From: Helicobacteraceae bacterium
GTDB taxonomy: Bacteria > Campylobacterota > Campylobacteria > Campylobacterales > SZUA-545
Direction: 5' to 3'
DNA: 7,810 nt
Assembly (NCBI GenBank): GCA_011390075.1
Contig: JAABTA010000029.1
Location: 1 to 7,810, forward strand
In this document: in pieces, positions 1 through 5,875 of the stretch
How positions within the stretch are numbered: the first letter of the stretch is position 1
Layout of the letters: each line of letters opens with the position of its first letter
Position numbers and translations under genes: made by a program
Notes under the pieces: generated by a model
What the model saw: the letters and a program-made list of their open reading frames with translations, nothing else
What the model was told of the DNA's origin: nothing
Database searches by the model: none

Positions 1-494
1 GCTTCAATGAGTTTTCCTCGAATCTCCTCTACAAACTCACTCAGATCTCCTTGTAAAGATTTGGCCAGTAGCTTGACGCTTGCTTTACTTTTTGAGTTAA
101 TCAAAGCCGAAACTGCCTCTGCTTTGGCAATATCCATTTTGGAATTAAGCACCGCTCTTTTAGTGAATTCTCCTGGCTGGGCTGGGCTGGCTCCTAGCTG
201 TAAGATCTCATCAATAATAACAGAGGCTACACTGCTTCCGCCGTGGGTTTGGAACTCAACAAGATCTTCTCCTGTGTAGCTTTTGGGGTTTTGAAAAAAA
301 ATGACAATAGCTTCATCTAAGACATCACTATTTGCGTCATAGAGGTTGGTGAGGGTTGCGTATCTAGGGGTAAGGTTGTTTCGTTTTGTAAGAGTTAGAG
401 CAATCTCTAAAGCTCTCTCGCCAGAGAGACGGACAATAGAGATTGCTCCCACGCCACCGCTTGTGGCTAGTGAAACAATAGTTTCCTCAGCCAT
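1..494 (-). CDS. mnmE: MnmE (TrmE), tRNA uridine-5-carboxymethylaminomethyl GTPase, N-terminal part (runs off the left edge)
   Basis: MnmE acts with MnmG to modify the wobble uridine (U34) of certain tRNAs, using a folate one-carbon unit and GTP hydrolysis in the cytoplasm. The first 164 residues are present. They form the N-terminal tetrahydrofolate-binding domain (about 1-118) and the start of the helical domain. Family motifs are clear: an AISIVRLSG stretch near residues 17-25, PKSYTGEDLVEFQTHGG at 70-86, and PGEFTKRAVLNSKMDIAKAEAV at about 107-128. The GTPase domain and C-terminal cysteine motif lie outside the window. The ATG at 494-492 overlaps the last 8 nt of jag, and only a weak AGAAG ribosome binding site precedes it, so translation is probably coupled to jag. 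It is the last gene visible in the rpmH-rnpA-yidC-jag-mnmE run. The identification is secure. Confidence 0.96.
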   Translation of the reverse strand, partial: MAEETIVSLATSGGVGAISIVRLSGERALEIALTLTKRNNLTPRYATLTNLYDANSDVLDEAIVIFFQNPKSYTGEDLVEFQTHGGSSVASVIIDEILQLGASPAQPGEFTKRAVLNSKMDIAKAEAVSALINSKSKASVKLLAKSLQGDLSEFVEEIRGKLIE

Positions 495-1230
495 TACTTC
501 TATTAAAATCGTTTACAACAATAAATTTTCCGCCATCTCTGGTAGTTTTAATAGCTACATATTTATTTGGAAATTCAGCTCTAAGCTCTTTAAGGGCAAT
601 CTGTACCAAAACACCATCTAACACTTTTGTCTGTCCTCTTCCGTTGGTAATAATTGTCTCCTTAACAGGGGTGAGGTAGTTTCTAATCATCTCTTCTTGA
701 TTATTCAAAAACTCTGCCACCTCTAATCTGAGTAAAAGTCCATATTTTGGATTAATCCAGTTAAATAGAACATAAGAGAGAGCTTTATATCTGTATCCAT
801 CTTTTCCAATCATTAAAGCAGCATCTTCCCCATCAAATTTTATCTCTACAGTTTTTTCATCAAAGATACCAACAGAGACAACCTCAATATCAAAACACAT
901 AGTAGAAAAAAGCCTTTTCACATCTGTTTCAATTTCTGGTAAGACAGCTTCTATATCTGCATGTTCTCTCTCACCATATTCTCTTGATTCTTGTCTATAG
1001 CTAGATTTATAGGAGCTTTTTTGTCCACTTTTCCTAGGCTCTCTTTTTTTTCTTACCTGCTTAGCAGATTTGGAAATAACTGTAATTACCGCCTCTTTTT
1101 TAAAAAAACCTAAAAAGCCATTGCTTGGATACTGAAGTATTGTAGCGTCAATCTCTGTAACAGAACAGCTAAGCTCTGTTGCAGCTTTTGAGTAGGCCTC
1201 ATCTAAGGTTTTGGCTTTGATCTCTATCAT
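487..1230 (-). CDS. jag: Jag/KhpB-like RNA-binding protein with Jag_N and KH domains
   Basis: This 247-residue protein sits directly after yidC, the standard place for Jag (KhpB/SpoIIIJ-associated) proteins, which bind RNA. Residues 1-52 form the Jag_N domain, with the typical NGFLGFFKKEA stretch at 37-47. Residues 54-90 are a basic, serine-rich linker that is probably disordered. A KH domain follows at about 108-175, with its GxxG loop as GKDG (142-145). The C-terminal 70 residues occupy the place of R3H, but I see no RxxxH signature there. The Helicobacter pylori protein at the same locus, HP1451, has a Jag_N/KH architecture and is reported to bind and inhibit the VirB11 ATPase HP0525, so a protein-binding role is possible as well as RNA binding. 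The ATG overlaps the yidC stop by 4 nt (ATGA), and the stop overlaps the mnmE start. Confidence 0.92.
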   Translation of the reverse strand: MIEIKAKTLDEAYSKAATELSCSVTEIDATILQYPSNGFLGFFKKEAVITVISKSAKQVRKKREPRKSGQKSSYKSSYRQESREYGEREHADIEAVLPEIETDVKRLFSTMCFDIEVVSVGIFDEKTVEIKFDGEDAALMIGKDGYRYKALSYVLFNWINPKYGLLLRLEVAEFLNNQEEMIRNYLTPVKETIITNGRGQTKVLDGVLVQIALKELRAEFPNKYVAIKTTRDGGKFIVVNDFNRSNG

Positions 1231-2807
1231 GCTATAACCTTTTGTTTCTCCATAGATTTATTAACAAAATACTGTTGCGCTATTGAGAGTATATTATTTG
1301 CCAACCAATACAACACAAGCCCTGCAGGGAATGTGAAGAAAAAGAATGTAAATATTACTGGCAAGAATTTCATAATTTTCTCCTGCATTGGATCTGTAAA
1401 GTTTGATGGAGCAAGTTTTTGCTGCAAAAACATAGAGACACCCATCAAAATTGGTAGAATAAAATATGGATCCATGGCTGAAAGATCTGAGATATAGAGC
1501 CATTGTGAACCTCTTAGTTCTATAGCGTTTACCAACACCCTATAGATAGCAAAGAAAATCGGTATCTGCAAAAGAAAAGGTAAACATCCACCTAAAGGAT
1601 TTGCTCCATGCTTTTTATAAAGATCCATCATGTGCACTTGTAGTTTTTGCGGTTCTCCCTTATACTTCTTCTGCAACTCTTTAATTTTAGGAGAAAGAAT
1701 CTTTAACTTATTCATAGAGACCATCCCTTTATGAGAAAGTGGAAAAAGAATAATTTTCACAATCAAAATAAAAACAACAATCGTCCAACCCCAGTTGCCA
1801 ATATAGGAGTTAATATAGTCAAGTCCAACAAAAAGAGGCTTGGCTAAAAATGTAAAAATTCCATACTCAACAGCACTAATCATTTGTGGCTCAATGGATT
1901 TCATTCTGCTTACATTTTTAGGTCCCATATAGCCTTTAATCTCTAGATTGCCACCCTTGCTACTCACAAAGGGAAGCGGATCATCATCTCTTACTTTGTT
2001 AATCCACACATCAAACGGTTCTGAGAAGTTGTAAAAAAGCGTGGTGTAGTATCTATCAAATGACGAAACAAGCTTTGCATTTCTAAAAGATTCATGGCCT
2101 GTTGCATCTCCATCTTCTACCACCTCTGTGGTGTCATCAAACTCGTGAGTTAGCACACCATGGACAGTCATCATATCCACTTCATTATCAGGTCTAAAGC
2201 CAGGGGTGACAAAAAAGTCTAATTTTTTCGTATTATAGATTTTTAGATCATAGTTCCCTTTTGGATAAAAAGTGATCTCTTTTGTCACAGTTGTGTCGGC
2301 AAGTTCTTGAGTGAGCACTAGAGTCTGTTTCTGGCTCCTTGCATCAATCTTTTCCTTTGAGGCGGTGTAAGAGATCTTAAACGCCTCTTCATTGACAGCC
2401 GTGTCAGAAAATCTTACTTCTAATGGTTTTGTATAGTTTGTATTAAAAAGGGATATCTCCTCTTCTCTTCCTCTCTCTTCTAAACTTGCGCTACTCACTC
2501 TTCCTAAAGAGTCAATTGTAAATGTTCCATCCACAATTTCCACAACAGCCAAAACATCTTTATTTGTATTGCTCACAGGAGCTTGTGCAGCACTCGAACT
2601 CTCTTGGTTCTCCATTGAGGGACTGGCACTATCTGTAGTTGGTGCTTGTTGGGCCGTGTCTGTTTGGTACTGTTTTTCTTGAGGATTGCTTTGTTGGTTT
2701 GTTTTCATTACATCTGAATAGTAGTAATAGTCGTAAAGTAGAAAAAAAACAAAAGATATTGCGGCTGCTAGAATAAGCCTTTTACCCGAGTCTAATTTGT
2801 CTAACAC
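1227..2807 (-). CDS. yidC: YidC, inner-membrane protein insertase (long Gram-negative type)
   Basis: YidC inserts and folds membrane proteins, alone or with SecYEG. This 526-residue copy has the full Gram-negative layout. A first membrane segment lies at about 10-28. A Gln/Ser/Thr-rich linker (36-82) leads to the large periplasmic domain (about 85-300). The conserved insertase domain with the remaining membrane segments runs from about 315 to 515. Diagnostic stretches include NPLGGCLPFLLQIPIFFAIY at 403-422, DPYFILPILMG at 446-456, TDPMQEKIMKFLPVIFT at 471-487 and FPAGLVLYW at 493-501. The usual hydrophilic-groove arginine (Arg366 in E. coli) is Lys351 here. The start is GTG at 2807-2805, with AAGGAA upstream inside rnpA; the next in-frame ATG (residue 34) would remove the first membrane segment. 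It overlaps the end of rnpA by 7 nt and the start of jag by 4 nt. Confidence 0.97.
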   Translation of the reverse strand: MLDKLDSGKRLILAAAISFVFFLLYDYYYYSDVMKTNQQSNPQEKQYQTDTAQQAPTTDSASPSMENQESSSAAQAPVSNTNKDVLAVVEIVDGTFTIDSLGRVSSASLEERGREEEISLFNTNYTKPLEVRFSDTAVNEEAFKISYTASKEKIDARSQKQTLVLTQELADTTVTKEITFYPKGNYDLKIYNTKKLDFFVTPGFRPDNEVDMMTVHGVLTHEFDDTTEVVEDGDATGHESFRNAKLVSSFDRYYTTLFYNFSEPFDVWINKVRDDDPLPFVSSKGGNLEIKGYMGPKNVSRMKSIEPQMISAVEYGIFTFLAKPLFVGLDYINSYIGNWGWTIVVFILIVKIILFPLSHKGMVSMNKLKILSPKIKELQKKYKGEPQKLQVHMMDLYKKHGANPLGGCLPFLLQIPIFFAIYRVLVNAIELRGSQWLYISDLSAMDPYFILPILMGVSMFLQQKLAPSNFTDPMQEKIMKFLPVIFTFFFFTFPAGLVLYWLANNILSIAQQYFVNKSMEKQKVIA

Positions 2808-3127
2808 TTGTTTCCTTTTTTGGGTTTTTTAGCTAAAAGTTTTTTTAAAGCAAAATCCAGATCTTTTTTGAGTCTATTATAATCAGCGTCCTCTATGCCA
2901 GCTCTTGCAACCAGCACAAAATCACCACCCCTAGAATAGGACAACTCTCTAAATAACGCTTTTAATCTTCTTTTTGCTCTATTTCTCACTGTGGCTTTTC
3001 CAACTTTTTTAGAAGCAATAAAACCAGCTCTTGTTGTCTCTGCTTTACGGAAAAAAACCACAAAAAATTTAGTATGAAAAGCCTCGCCTTTTCCAAACAC
3101 TTGCTGGTACTCAGACGAAGTTTTCAA
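2801..3127 (-). CDS. rnpA: RnpA, protein component of ribonuclease P
   Basis: RnpA binds the catalytic RNA of RNase P and helps remove 5' leaders from precursor tRNAs. The 108-residue product is small and basic and carries the family signature: SKKVGKATVRNRAKRRLKALFRE at about 39-61, containing the RNR motif. An Arg/Lys-rich helix and an aromatic-containing N-terminal strand (FFVVFF) are also visible. The start is uncertain. TTG at 3127-3125 is the only standard start codon between the preceding in-frame stop (3166-3164) and the conserved region, yet it lacks an evident ribosome binding site. A rare ATT start at 3151-3149, within the end of rpmH and preceded by GAAGAAG, would add 8 residues, and homologues usually extend a little further at the N-terminus. 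It lies 11 nt after the rpmH stop, and its own stop lies inside the yidC start region, so coupling on both sides is likely. Confidence 0.94.
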   Translation of the reverse strand: MKTSSEYQQVFGKGEAFHTKFFVVFFRKAETTRAGFIASKKVGKATVRNRAKRRLKALFRELSYSRGGDFVLVARAGIEDADYNRLKKDLDFALKKLLAKKPKKGNKC

Positions 3128-3138
3128 GGTACTGAATG

Positions 3139-3273
3139 TTACGCTGCTAATCTTCTTCGGCCTCTAGCTCTTCTTCTTTTAATAACATTTCTGCCACTTT
3201 TTGTAGCCATTCTTGCCCTAAAACCGTGTTTGTTAGCCTTTTTTCTGTTTGATGGTTGATAAGTTCTTTTCAT
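3139..3273 (-). CDS. rpmH: 50S ribosomal protein L34
   Basis: L34 is a small, very basic protein of the large ribosomal subunit. The 44 residues match the family's usual length. The sequence begins MKRTYQPSNRKKANKHGFRA, continues with RMATKSGRNV, and ends in a dense Arg tract (IKRRRARGRRRLAA). The ATG at 3273-3271 has two strong Shine-Dalgarno-like stretches upstream: AAAGGAG (8 nt spacing) and GAGGTGA (2 nt spacing). A TATAAT promoter lies about 50 nt upstream. It heads the rpmH-rnpA-yidC-jag-mnmE run, an arrangement conserved in many bacteria. Its product is encoded directly ahead of RnpA, linking ribosome and RNase P synthesis. Confidence 0.98.
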   Translation of the reverse strand: MKRTYQPSNRKKANKHGFRARMATKSGRNVIKRRRARGRRRLAA

Positions 3274-3288
3274 ACTCACCTCTCCTTT
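3274..3288 (-). promoter_or_regulatory. Strong ribosome binding site of rpmH
   Basis: Read on the minus strand, AAAGGAG (3288-3282) is followed at once by an overlapping GAGGTGA (3282-3276) before the ATG at 3273. The first core has the ideal spacing of 8 nt. The doubled purine-rich signal fits a highly translated ribosomal protein gene. Confidence 0.8.
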
Positions 3289-3325
3289 TATAAAATAGTT
3301 TTTTTAATCGAAAATTAAGTCCGCG

Positions 3326-3331
3326 ATTATA
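3326..3331 (-). promoter_or_regulatory. -10 element (TATAAT) of the rpmH operon
   Basis: On the minus strand, TGTAAAGATATAATCG contains a perfect TATAAT at 3331-3326. Transcription would start near 3319, giving a leader of about 45 nt before the rpmH ATG. No good -35 hexamer is seen at 17-18 nt, but a run of seven T lies just upstream. Housekeeping promoters described in Campylobacter and Helicobacter often lack a -35 box and use T-rich upstream DNA. Confidence 0.65.
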
Positions 3332-3360
3332 TCTTTACAGTTATAAAAAAAGACTTAAAC

Positions 3361-3387
3361 GCCCCCAAAAGTTTCATAATAGGGGGC
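3361..3387. repeat. GC-rich inverted repeat GCCCCC-N15-GGGGGC between divergent promoters
   Basis: GCCCCC at 3361-3366 is the exact reverse complement of GGGGGC at 3382-3387. It stands out as a pure G+C stretch in an otherwise AT-rich intergenic region. T-rich DNA follows it on both strands (ACTTTTAATCTTTTT on plus; GTTTAAGTCTTTTTTT on minus), so it could act as a bidirectional terminator that insulates the two operons. Its position 20 bp upstream of the candidate kinase -10 box also suits an operator. The sequence does not decide between these. Confidence 0.55.
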
Positions 3388-3406
3388 ACTTTTAATCTTT
3401 TTCCTC

Positions 3407-3429
3407 TACAATAACGAAAAAACTTAGGA
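3407..3429 (+). promoter_or_regulatory. Candidate -10 element and ribosome binding site of the kinase/regulator operon
   Basis: TACAAT at 3407-3412 matches the -10 consensus at five of six positions. It would give a transcript starting near 3419 with a short leader. AGGA at 3426-3429 lies 5 nt before the ATG at 3435 and supports that start. No clear -35 hexamer is present; the G-rich arm of the inverted repeat lies there instead. Confidence 0.45.
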
Positions 3430-3434
3430 CATCT

Positions 3435-5036
3435 ATGCTTAAGCAACTTTTCTACCAAAAAAGCATTAATCAGATAAATTTTTTAACAATTGTCTTTGCG
3501 GCTCTTTTAACATCTATCTTTACAATGGTTATTCTCATTACAATTTATGACGATCATGTCAAAGAGATTAGAGATCTCGAAACAGACTATTTCAAATCAC
3601 AAAAACAGTCCATTGTCGATGAAACCAACAGGGCCCTGCACTATATTGATTTTGTCTATAACAAATATAAAGATACAAAATCCAAAGAGGAGATTCTAAC
3701 AGATATAGTAGACACAGTCGAACAGATGAGAAATGATAGAGAGGGAAGTGGCTATATTTTTATCTATACTTTTGAAGGTGTGAATGTGGCTGATCCCATT
3801 TTGAAAGAGAACCGAGGAAAAAATCTATTGCATGTGAAAGATCCTAATGGAAAAGAGGTTATAAAAGAGCTTATAGAGGTCTCTAAAAGAGAAGATGGAG
3901 GCTTTGTAGAGTATATCTGGAACAAACCAACCGACAACACACCAGCTTCTAAGATCTCTTATGCAAAATCCTATGAACCTTTAGGGCTCATGGTAGGCTC
4001 TGGGGTCTATATCGACGATTTAAACAAAGTAATTGATGAAAAAAAGGATATCTATAGCTCCAAGATCTCTACTTACACTTTTGAGATCTTAGGGCTCACA
4101 TTCTTGCTCTTTGCATCAGGCATGGTTATCTATCGCTTTTTTACAGAACTTATTAAAAAAGAGATTGACAGAATTAGAATGAATCTTAAAACCGCTCCTA
4201 TCAAATGTGAAGGAATTGATACAAACACCCCATTTAAAGAGTTTGAAGAGATTATTGAATCTGTTAATGAGATGATTGATGCTATTAAAGTCAATAGAAA
4301 AGAGCTCGAAGATCTCAATAAAAATCTTGAGGTTAAAGTTGAGGAGAAAACAAAAAAGCTTCAAGAGTCAAAAGAGTATGTGGAGAATCTCTTAAAAAAA
4401 CAAGATAGCTTTATCAAGACCTCCATCCATGAGATTAATACACCTCTTTCTATTATAATTACTAATATTGAGCTCTTTATTATGAAAAACGGCAGAAATA
4501 GCTACCTCACAAAAATAGAAGCAGGATCTAAAATTATTAATAATGTATTTAACGATCTCTCATACATTATTAAAAAAGATAGATTAGAGTACAAAAACAC
4601 AAGACTTAACTTCTCTGATTTTCTCTATTTTAGAACCCAGTTTTTCTCAGAAATTGCCAAAGGAGCTAATACAGATTTTTTTATCAATATCGAAGAGGAG
4701 ATCTTTATAGACTTTAACGAGGTGCAACTTCAAAGAATTATTGATAATAATCTTTCTAACTCCATTAAATATAGCAAAAAAGGACACCCTATTGAGATCT
4801 CTCTACAAAAGAGACAAGATAAAATCCATCTTGTGTTTAAAAACAGATCAGAGACACAGATCAAAGAGAGTCACAAGATCTTTGAAGAGTTCTATAGAGA
4901 AAGCAGTTCAAGAGGTGGATTTGGACTAGGACTTAAAATTGTTAAAGATATATGCGATGAAAATTTTGTTAAGATAACGGTTGAGTCCAATAAAGACTAC
5001 ACACTATTTCACTACACATTTAAAGAGAGTATATAA
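3435..5036 (+). CDS. Membrane sensor histidine kinase with an extracytoplasmic Cache (sCache_2-like) domain
   Basis: This 533-residue kinase has a membrane segment at about 15-37, a periplasmic sensor at about 40-212, a second membrane segment at about 213-235, then a HAMP-like and coiled-coil stretch (237-325) and the kinase core. The sensor resembles single Cache_2 domains: GYIFIYTFEGVNVADP (106-121), a GKNL/KDPNGK stretch (128-140), GGFVEYIWNKP (155-165) and GLMVGSGVYIDD (184-195). Such domains commonly bind small organic acids. The phosphoacceptor is His332 in HEINTPL. The N-box is NNLSNSIKYS (438-447), the F-box IFEEFYRE (482-489), and the G2 box GGFGLGL (494-500). The usual DxGxG of the G1 box is replaced by KNRSE at 469-473, so nucleotide binding may be atypical. 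AGGA precedes the ATG by 5 nt. The response regulator gene starts directly after the TAA, so the two form an operon. The ligand is unknown; acetate is inferred from the adjacent actP. Confidence 0.93.
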   Translation: MLKQLFYQKSINQINFLTIVFAALLTSIFTMVILITIYDDHVKEIRDLETDYFKSQKQSIVDETNRALHYIDFVYNKYKDTKSKEEILTDIVDTVEQMRNDREGSGYIFIYTFEGVNVADPILKENRGKNLLHVKDPNGKEVIKELIEVSKREDGGFVEYIWNKPTDNTPASKISYAKSYEPLGLMVGSGVYIDDLNKVIDEKKDIYSSKISTYTFEILGLTFLLFASGMVIYRFFTELIKKEIDRIRMNLKTAPIKCEGIDTNTPFKEFEEIIESVNEMIDAIKVNRKELEDLNKNLEVKVEEKTKKLQESKEYVENLLKKQDSFIKTSIHEINTPLSIIITNIELFIMKNGRNSYLTKIEAGSKIINNVFNDLSYIIKKDRLEYKNTRLNFSDFLYFRTQFFSEIAKGANTDFFINIEEEIFIDFNEVQLQRIIDNNLSNSIKYSKKGHPIEISLQKRQDKIHLVFKNRSETQIKESHKIFEEFYRESSSRGGFGLGLKIVKDICDENFVKITVESNKDYTLFHYTFKESI

Positions 5037-5696
5037 ATGAAGATCTTACTATTAGAAGACGAGCTAATGCTTAATGAGTCTATTATGGAGTATTTAGAGG
5101 ACCTAGGGCATGTTGTGGACTCATTTACCGACGGAGCAGAAGCAAAAGCAAAAATCACAAAGGAGTATGACCTTTTAATATTAGATGTAAATACCCCGAG
5201 TCTCGATGGTTTTACTCTCCTTGAAGAGCTTAATCAAGAAAAAATCAAAATTCCAGCTATCTATATTAGTGCATTAGTAGATATAGAAGATATCTCTAGA
5301 GGTTACGAACTTGGCGCGTATGACTATATTAAAAAGCCTTTTCATCTTAAAGAGCTTGGCATCAAGATAGAGAGATTAACAAAAACAGGGGTTGAGAGTG
5401 ATCATAAGATAATTAGCAAAAATTATACCTACTCCACAAAAAACAAAACACTCTTTTTTAATAAAGAGCCTCAAAATCTCACAAAAAAACAGTCAGAAAT
5501 TGTGGATATTATGGTGCGAAACATAGGTCTTATTGTAGACTTTGATAGCTTTCGTCAAAATGTTTGGGAGAATGACTCAATAGATAATCCAACCATAAGA
5601 GCCGAAATTAATAGACTCAAAAAAAGCCTCAAAGAGGACTTTATTATCAACATACGAGGGCTAGGGTATAAGATAGAAAAATTCTACTCAAAGTAG
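5037..5696 (+). CDS. OmpR/PhoB-family DNA-binding response regulator
   Basis: This 219-residue regulator is the partner of the kinase encoded just upstream; its ATG abuts the kinase stop codon with no spacer. The receiver domain covers about 1-115. It has the acidic pair Glu7-Asp8, phosphoacceptor Asp50 in LLILDVNTPSLDGF, Ser78 in the switch position, and Lys100 in IKKPF, so it should be phosphorylated normally. The C-terminal winged helix (about 125-215) includes a candidate recognition helix near 183-198 (DNPTIRAEINRLKKSL) and the wing motif RGLGYKIE at 207-214. Members of this family usually bind direct repeats with a period of 10-11 bp, and one such repeat lies in front of the downstream yjcH-actP promoter. 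The target genes are not shown by the sequence; regulation of yjcH-actP and of its own operon is an inference from position. Confidence 0.94.
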   Translation: MKILLLEDELMLNESIMEYLEDLGHVVDSFTDGAEAKAKITKEYDLLILDVNTPSLDGFTLLEELNQEKIKIPAIYISALVDIEDISRGYELGAYDYIKKPFHLKELGIKIERLTKTGVESDHKIISKNYTYSTKNKTLFFNKEPQNLTKKQSEIVDIMVRNIGLIVDFDSFRQNVWENDSIDNPTIRAEINRLKKSLKEDFIINIRGLGYKIEKFYSK

Positions 5697-5702
5697 CTAT
5701 TT

Positions 5703-5772
5703 TGCTACAAAAAGTAACATATTTTTGAGAGTAAATTTTGTGTAAAATTCATAACTGTTACTTTTTGTGGCA
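5703..5772. repeat. 17-bp inverted repeat with one mismatch, 36-nt spacer, after the regulator gene
   Basis: TGCTACAAAAAGTAACA at 5703-5719 pairs with TGTTACTTTTTGTGGCA at 5756-5772; 16 of 17 positions are complementary. The left arm begins 6 nt after the regulator stop codon. Arm centres are 53 bp apart, close to five helical turns, so two protein sites would face the same side of the DNA. A partial third copy, ACTTTTTTGT, lies at 5791-5800. The repeat may be an operator pair for the yjcH-actP promoter. In RNA it could fold into a long stem that ends the kinase/regulator transcript, although the loop is large and no U-run follows immediately. Confidence 0.7.
5734..5749. repeat. Short palindrome AATTTT-GTGT-AAAATT inside the larger repeat
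   Basis: AATTTT (5734-5739) and AAAATT (5744-5749) are exact reverse complements around GTGT. The palindrome lies in the spacer of the 17-bp inverted repeat, 4 bp off its centre. It could be a separate dimeric regulator site, but AT-rich palindromes of this size also arise by chance. Confidence 0.4.
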
Positions 5773-5815
5773 CTCCTACATTTTTTAGACACTTTTTTGT
5801 AATCATTCCCTCTAA

Positions 5816-5834
5816 TGCTATTTTATTGCTATTT
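5816..5834 (+). promoter_or_regulatory. Direct repeat TGCTATTT x2, 11-bp period; candidate OmpR-family binding site
   Basis: TGCTATTT occurs at 5816-5823 and again at 5827-5834, exactly one helical turn apart. The second copy overlaps the predicted -35 region of the yjcH-actP promoter. This spacing and placement resemble activator sites of the OmpR/PhoB class, and a regulator of that class is encoded just upstream. Binding is inferred, not shown. Confidence 0.45.
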
Positions 5835-5855
5835 ACTCCCCTTAAAATCTATAAT
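5826..5855 (+). promoter_or_regulatory. Promoter of yjcH-actP (TTGCTA-N18-TATAAT)
   Basis: A perfect -10 box, TATAAT, lies at 5850-5855, with a partial -35 box, TTGCTA, at 5826-5831 (18-nt spacer). Transcription would start near 5862, so the AAGGAG ribosome binding site at 5863-5868 would sit at the very 5' end of the message. The weak -35 and the overlapping direct repeat are what one expects of an activator-dependent promoter. Confidence 0.6.
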
Positions 5856-5875
5856 TATGTGTAAGGAGTTCTGCA

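Noticed and set aside
7..621. Two plus-strand open frames of about 90 codons opposite mnmE and jag
   Set aside because: They lie wholly within convincing minus-strand genes, have no ribosome binding site support and show no protein family features.
3074..3259. A plus-strand open frame of 61 codons across rnpA and rpmH
   Set aside because: It is antisense to both rnpA and rpmH, which are secure, and has no independent coding support.
3900..4810. Repeated AGATCT/GATCT strings in the kinase gene
   Set aside because: They arise from frequent codon pairs such as AAG-ATC-TCT and GAG-ATC-T in Lys/Glu/Ile/Ser-rich protein, with no regular spacing, so I see no separate signal.
5768..5785. TGGCAC resembling the -24 element of a sigma-54 promoter upstream of yjcH
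   Set aside because: The required GC at the -12 element is absent at the correct spacing (TGGCAC-TCCTA-CATT), and TGGCA is already explained as part of the 17-bp inverted repeat. A sigma-70-type promoter lies downstream.
5781..5798. Two T6 tracts 12 bp apart, considered as a terminator tail or curved DNA
   Set aside because: They start 8 nt or more after the inverted repeat, and T-tracts are common in this AT-rich region; neither reading is strong enough to annotate.
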